A stretch of DNA of 8,672 bases from the NCBI GenBank assembly GCA_023388385.1, contig JAEWGK010000146.1, forward strand, positions 1 to 8,672, in the 5' to 3' direction. A program made the translations under genes and the position numbers. This DNA is from Actinomycetes bacterium (lineage in GTDB: Bacteria > Actinomycetota > Actinomycetes > Mycobacteriales > Mycobacteriaceae). The notes beneath the pieces are model-generated. The model was not told where the DNA came from. It ran no database searches and saw nothing but the letters and a program-made list of their open reading frames with translations. Positions 5,770 through 8,672 of this stretch are shown piece by piece; positions within the stretch are counted from its first letter, which is position 1; every line of letters starts with the position of its first letter.

Positions 5770-7209
5770 CTAGTAGCGGTAGTGCTCGGGCTTGAACGGG
5801 CCGTTGACGTCGACGCCGATGTACTCGGCCTGCTCCTTCGACAGGGTCGTGAGCGTGCCGTCGAGGGCCTCGACGTGGATGCGGGCGACCTTCTCGTCGA
5901 GCATCTTCGGCAGGCGGTGGACCTCCGTGCCGTACTCCTCGGAGCGCTGGAACAGCTCGATCTGGGCGATCGTCTGGTCGGCGAAGGACGTCGACATGAC
6001 GAAGGACGGATGGCCCGTGGCGTTGCCCAGGTTCAGCAGGCGCCCCTCGGACAGCACGATGAGGCTCCGCACCTCGCCGTCGGCGTGCGGGAAGCGGTAC
6101 TCGGCGACCTGCGGCTTGATCTCGATGCGCTCGACGTCGTCGCGGTGGTGCAGCGAGTGCATGTCGATCTCGTTGTCGAAATGGCCGATGTTGCCCAGCA
6201 CCGCATGATCCTTCATCAGCTGCATCTGCTCGTAGCTGATGATGCCCATGTTGCCGGTGGCGGTGATGACGATGTCGGCGTCGGCGATCGCGTCGTCGAC
6301 CGTGACGACGGGGAAACCGTCCATCAGGGCCTGGAGGGCGTTGATCGGGTCGACCTCCGTGACGCGCACGCGCGCGCCCTGGCCCGCCATCGCCTCGGCG
6401 CAGCCCTTGCCGACGTCGCCGTAGCCGCAGATGAGGACGCTCTTGCCGCCGATGAGCATGTCCGTGCCGCGGTTGATGCCGTCGATGAGACTGTGGCGGG
6501 TGCCGTACTTGTTGTCGAACTTCGACTTCGTGACGGCATCGTTGACGTTCATCGCCGGGAACGGCAGGACGCCCTCCTCCGCGAAGTGGTACAGGCGGTG
6601 GACGCCGGTGGTGGTCTCCTCCGTGACGCCGCGGACCTCCTCGGCGATGCGGGACCAGATGCCCGGGCGCTCCTCCGCCACGCGGCGGAGCATGTCCAGG
6701 AACGCGACGTACTCGTCGGAATCGTCGTCCTCGGCCGGCGGGACGACGCCGGCCTCCTCGAACTGACGGCCGCGGATGACCGCCATCGTGGCGTCGCCGC
6801 CGTCGTCGAGGATCATGTTCGGCAGGCGATCGCCCCAGTCGAAGACGCGCTCGAGGCACCACCAGTACTCCTCGAGGGTCTCGCCCTTCCACGCGAAGAC
6901 CGGGACGCCCTTCGGCTCCTCCGGGGTGCCGTCGCCGACGACGACGGCCGCCGCGGCCTCGTCCTGCGTCGAGTAGATGTTGCAGGATGCCCAGCGAACC
7001 TCGGCCCCGAGGGCGACGAGGGTCTCGATGAGGACGGCCGTCTGGACCGTCATGTGGATGGAGCCTGCGATGCGGGCGCCGGCCAGCGGCTGTTCCTCGC
7101 GGTACTCCTCGCGCAGCGCCATCAAACCCGGCATCTCGTGCTCGGCGAGGCGGATCTGGTGGCGGCCGGAGGCCGCGAGTGACGGGTCGGCGATGCGGTA
7201 TTCGAACAT
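5770..7209 (-). CDS. ahcY: Adenosylhomocysteinase (S-adenosyl-L-homocysteine hydrolase)
   Basis: Called sahH in corynebacteria. NAD-dependent cytoplasmic enzyme that splits S-adenosylhomocysteine into homocysteine and adenosine, relieving product inhibition of methyltransferases and feeding methionine recycling. The 479-residue product shows [15 protein letters not shown] with His52, Asp136 in ILDDGGDAT, the bacterial insertion around residues 150-190 (acidic AEDDDSDEY), [13 protein letters not shown] with Lys228 and Asp232 that match the catalytic Lys-Asp pair of the human enzyme, the Rossmann motif CGYGDVGKG (261-269), [13 protein letters not shown] (337-349), [16 protein letters not shown] (391-406) and the conserved tail PFKPEHYRY. 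All catalytic and cofactor motifs are present and the length is normal. ATG 7209 follows AAAGGA at 5 nt spacing. In C. glutamicum the gene is under the methionine repressor McbR; I do not see the expected TAGAC-N6-GTCTA upstream. Confidence 0.98.
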   Translation of the reverse strand: MFEYRIADPSLAASGRHQIRLAEHEMPGLMALREEYREEQPLAGARIAGSIHMTVQTAVLIETLVALGAEVRWASCNIYSTQDEAAAAVVVGDGTPEEPKGVPVFAWKGETLEEYWWCLERVFDWGDRLPNMILDDGGDATMAVIRGRQFEEAGVVPPAEDDDSDEYVAFLDMLRRVAEERPGIWSRIAEEVRGVTEETTTGVHRLYHFAEEGVLPFPAMNVNDAVTKSKFDNKYGTRHSLIDGINRGTDMLIGGKSVLICGYGDVGKGCAEAMAGQGARVRVTEVDPINALQALMDGFPVVTVDDAIADADIVITATGNMGIISYEQMQLMKDHAVLGNIGHFDNEIDMHSLHHRDDVERIEIKPQVAEYRFPHADGEVRSLIVLSEGRLLNLGNATGHPSFVMSTSFADQTIAQIELFQRSEEYGTEVHRLPKMLDEKVARIHVEALDGTLTTLSKEQAEYIGVDVNGPFKPEHYRY

Positions 7210-7257
7210 GCGGTTCCTTTCTCGGTGTGCGCCGTGTCCGGCCGGCTCCCCGGAGGC

Positions 7258-7276
7258 CCGCGGCGGTGCGCCGCGG
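7258..7276 (-). repeat. Perfect 8-bp hairpin between the DUF4259-like gene and ahcY
   Basis: CCGCGGCG (7258-7265) and CGCCGCGG (7269-7276) form a perfect inverted repeat with a 3-nt loop. It lies in the 101-bp gap, 35 bp after the upstream gene's stop and 49 bp before the ahcY start. It could act as a GC-rich terminator, but has no T-tract, or as a structure in an ahcY leader. A TAGCCT hexamer at 7308-7313 on the minus strand could serve as a -10 for ahcY, which would place this hairpin inside the leader. Confidence 0.45.
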
Positions 7277-7310
7277 ACCGGCCCCGACGGGACCCGGCAT
7301 GTCGGCCAGG

Positions 7311-7685
7311 CTAGTTCACGGCCTCGGCGAATTCCCCGGCGGCCTCCGCGTCCTCGTCGGGCAGGTCGCCGATGAGCGCCTCGAAGGCCTCCGCGGCCGC
7401 CTCCCTCAGATCCTCGGGGCAGAAGCCGATTCCGGCGCGGATGAACGGGTGGTCGTCGATGACGTCGGTCGCGGAGAACGGGGCGCCGCACCAGATGGCG
7501 GCGACGGTGGCTGCGGCCAGTCCCGCGTCGGCCTCGTCCGGGTCCGCGCCGCCGGCGCTGGCGCCGAGCCGGCACGCCCCGGCGAGGGACGCGGCCTGCT
7601 CCCCCGGATCGTCGATGGCGCCTACCTCCTCGAGGAGGTCGGCTGCCGCCGGGGCGGCGAAGATGGTCGAATCCCAGGTCGTCAT
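7311..7685 (-). CDS. Small acidic protein, DUF4259-like
   Basis: A 124-residue acidic protein of unknown function. Start chosen at ATG 7685 because [20 protein letters not shown] resembles the M-x-TW-x4-F...AADWLDDL opening I recall for the DUF4259 family; a GTG at 7724 would add 13 residues with no better signal. The rest is Ala/Asp/Glu-rich and probably helical, with [13 protein letters not shown] in the middle and a tail ending [13 protein letters not shown]. No signal peptide, membrane segment or catalytic motif is visible. There is no Shine-Dalgarno; a weak -10-like TACAAC (7692-7697) 6 nt before the ATG could give a leaderless mRNA. It lies upstream of ahcY on the same strand, and a small gene at this position also occurs in C. 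glutamicum as far as I recall. The reading frame looks real (strong GC3, consistent composition); the family call is moderate and no function is proposed. Confidence 0.75.
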   Translation of the reverse strand: MTTWDSTIFAAPAAADLLEEVGAIDDPGEQAASLAGACRLGASAGGADPDEADAGLAAATVAAIWCGAPFSATDVIDDHPFIRAGIGFCPEDLREAAAEAFEALIGDLPDEDAEAAGEFAEAVN

Positions 7686-7762
7686 GTCGTCGTTGTACAC
7701 CGGACGGGGCCGATCGCGCAGCACGGCACGTCACGCAGGACCTGCAGAATCCGCCGGTCGTC

Positions 7763-7771
7763 TGCTAGGTT
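7763..7771 (+). promoter_or_regulatory. Candidate extended -10 promoter of the lipoprotein gene
   Basis: TGC-TAGGTT (7763-7771) is an extended -10 with the TANNNT pattern. A poor -35-like TGCAGA lies 17 bp further upstream (7743-7748). The expected start is near 7778, giving a leader of about 56 nt. The repeat GTTTACGTCAACGTGAC (7769-7785) begins within the -10 and runs over the predicted start, so a regulator may bind there. Confidence 0.5.
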
Positions 7772-7821
7772 TACGTCAACGTGACCTGCCCGTGACGGAA
7801 GCGCCGGCGGGTTCGCCGAGG

Positions 7822-7829
7822 AAAGGAGG
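7822..7829 (+). promoter_or_regulatory. Shine-Dalgarno sequence of the lipoprotein gene
   Basis: AAAGGAGG lies 4 nt before ATG 7834. It selects this start over in-frame upstream codons that would destroy the signal peptide. Confidence 0.85.
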
Positions 7830-7833
7830 CGTC

Positions 7834-8607
7834 ATGAAGCGCTCGACGATCACAGGCGCCGGTGCCGCCCTGGCCCTCGCGGCCGCCCTGAGCACGGCAT
7901 GCGCGACGACGACCGGCGCCACCGGCCCCGCGGAGCCGACCTCCGCGGGCTCCGCCCGCGAGGAGGCCGCCCCGCCGCCGGTCAGCGTCGAGGACATCGA
8001 TCTGGACGCCGCCCAGCCCGAGGTCCGGGAGCACGGCACCGTCCGGCCCGACGCCGACGGCTCCGCGCCCCGCGATCCGTACGCACCCCCGCTGGCCGTG
8101 CTGCCGGAACCCGAGCACCGGACGCCCGGCGGCGGGACGTCCGACGCCGGCGAGACCGATCACGGCACCGATTCCGACGAGGCCGGCCACGGCACTGGCA
8201 CTGGCGCCGGCACAGACGCGGACGACGGCGGCCGCGCCCCGTCGGCCCCGTCCACGCCGGAGGACGACGGGAAGATCCCGTCCCCGCTCCCGTTGCCCTC
8301 CCCGGGCGACGGCCCCTGGTCCACGCTGCCGACGCTGCCGAAGCCCGAGGACCCGATGCCCCTGCTGCCGCCGGATGACACGCACTCCATCACGATTCCG
8401 GGCAGCGCGGACGACGCCGCGGCCCAGGATTCCGGGACGACCGCCCCGGAGACCTCCGGCGCGACCGAGCCGCGCGACGACTCCGGCACGTCCACGGCCA
8501 CCCCGTCCACGCCGCAGCCGCGTTCGGCGCAGTCCTCCCCGTCCGACGACCCGGCCCCGTCCGACGACCCGGCCCCGGCCGGCGGCCCCTCCCGCTCCGG
8601 GGACTAG
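7834..8607 (+). CDS. Pro/Asp/Ser/Thr-rich secreted lipoprotein of unknown function
   Basis: A 257-residue predicted lipoprotein. Signal peptide: basic MKRS, hydrophobic GAGAALALAAALS, lipobox LSTAC with Cys23 as the lipidation site. The mature protein has no recognisable fold: residues 24-60 are Ala/Thr/Pro-rich, 100-133 are Gly/Asp/His/Thr-rich (DHGTDSDEAGHGTGTGAGTD), 145-182 contain Pro-Leu patches (PSPLPLPSPGDGPW, LPTLPKPEDPMPLLPPDD), and 195-257 are Ser/Thr/Asp/Pro-rich with an exact SDDPAP duplication at 237-248. The composition suggests an unstructured, acidic surface or cell-wall spanning stalk, possibly O-glycosylated; that is inference. Clear promoter and ribosome-binding site support a real gene. 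It is divergent from the DUF4259-like gene, and its stop overlaps the stop of the next minus-strand gene. C. glutamicum also has a secreted protein gene near sahH as I recall, but orthology cannot be judged here. Confidence 0.85.
   Translation: MKRSTITGAGAALALAAALSTACATTTGATGPAEPTSAGSAREEAAPPPVSVEDIDLDAAQPEVREHGTVRPDADGSAPRDPYAPPLAVLPEPEHRTPGGGTSDAGETDHGTDSDEAGHGTGTGAGTDADDGGRAPSAPSTPEDDGKIPSPLPLPSPGDGPWSTLPTLPKPEDPMPLLPPDDTHSITIPGSADDAAAQDSGTTAPETSGATEPRDDSGTSTATPSTPQPRSAQSSPSDDPAPSDDPAPAGGPSRSGD
8541..8576 (+). repeat. Exact 18-bp tandem duplication
   Basis: GTCCGACGACCCGGCCCC at 8541-8558 is repeated without change at 8559-8576. It encodes two copies of the hexapeptide SDDPAP near the end of the lipoprotein. 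Identical third positions point to a recent duplication by slippage, and copy number may vary between strains. Confidence 0.9.
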
Positions 8608-8672
8608 CCGGACGGCCGTCCCGTTGTCGCCGCGAAGACCGTGGCGCCGGCGTCCCCGGCGACGACCTGGGG
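8604..8672 (-). CDS. C-terminal end of a minus-strand gene, possibly mannose-6-phosphate isomerase
   Basis: Only the last 22 codons and the stop are in the window; the frame is open from base 8672 to TAG at 8604-8606. The residues end VVAGDAGATVFAATTGRPSG. This fits the closing strand of ManA-type cupin proteins, which typically end in G-x-x-F-x-ATxG, and manA lies near sahH in Corynebacterium as I recall. Mannose-6-phosphate isomerase interconverts fructose-6-P and mannose-6-P for mannolipid and lipoarabinomannan-type glycan synthesis. The stop overlaps the lipoprotein stop on the other strand (CTAG, 8604-8607). With so few residues the identity is tentative. Confidence 0.5.
   Translation of the reverse strand, partial: PQVVAGDAGATVFAATTGRPSG

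Noticed and set aside
3720..5795. 691-codon plus-strand open frame across mtrA, bioW and tmk
   Set aside because: It lies in a different frame from bioW and antisense to mtrA and tmk; composition is Arg/Pro/Gly-rich with no recognisable motif.
5536..7182. 548-codon plus-strand open frame opposite ahcY and tmk
   Set aside because: Antisense shadow of ahcY and tmk, which show complete catalytic motifs.
7210..7310. SAH riboswitch upstream of ahcY
   Set aside because: I could not find the conserved riboswitch core blocks; only a simple hairpin is seen.

Overview
The window is high-GC actinobacterial DNA (by eye well over 65% G+C). Its backbone is the sahH-tmk-mtrA-mtrB-lpqB-comF neighbourhood that I know from Corynebacterium and related mycolic-acid bacteria. 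The MtrA, MtrB and LpqB sequences, together with a lipoprotein gene and an apparent manA end upstream of sahH, point to a high-GC Corynebacterium or close relative. Species cannot be settled from this window.

Layout from right to left, because most genes are on the minus strand. At the right edge is the last 22 codons of a minus-strand gene, possibly manA (mannose-6-phosphate isomerase). Its stop overlaps the stop of a plus-strand gene for a Pro/Asp/Ser/Thr-rich lipoprotein (7834-8607). Divergent from that is a small minus-strand acidic protein resembling DUF4259 (7311-7685). Next come ahcY/sahH (S-adenosylhomocysteine hydrolase, 5770-7209) and tmk (thymidylate kinase, 5116-5760), 9 nt apart. 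Then a plus-strand gene, bioW (pimeloyl-CoA synthetase, 4378-5082), sits convergent to tmk and divergent from mtrA. On the left, mtrA (3627-4301), mtrB (2054-3619, or to 3655) and lpqB (243-2057) form a tight overlapping cluster, followed by the 5' part of a comF-family gene (1-233) that runs off the left edge.

How the genes work together: MtrB is the membrane sensor kinase, MtrA its OmpR-type response regulator and LpqB the lipoprotein associated with MtrB; together they control cell-wall and division functions. AhcY removes the inhibitory product of SAM-dependent methylation, and Tmk makes dTDP. BioW does not belong to these pathways: it activates free pimelate to pimeloyl-CoA, the precursor of biotin. 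Its insertion separates tmk from mtrA, so the mtr cluster probably has its own promoter. A TAGGAT -10 hexamer 7 nt before the mtrA ATG suggests a leaderless transcript. The bioW side of the same intergenic region has a TACCAT -10, a perfect 12-bp palindrome at the expected start of transcription that overlaps a BioQ-like half-site pair, and an optimal Shine-Dalgarno.

The most notable finding is this stand-alone, apparently self-regulated bioW inside a conserved essential cluster, in a group where the best-known member (C. glutamicum) is a biotin auxotroph. I see no transposase, integrase, CRISPR array, tRNA or rRNA. Nothing clearly belongs to an undescribed defence or mobile system.
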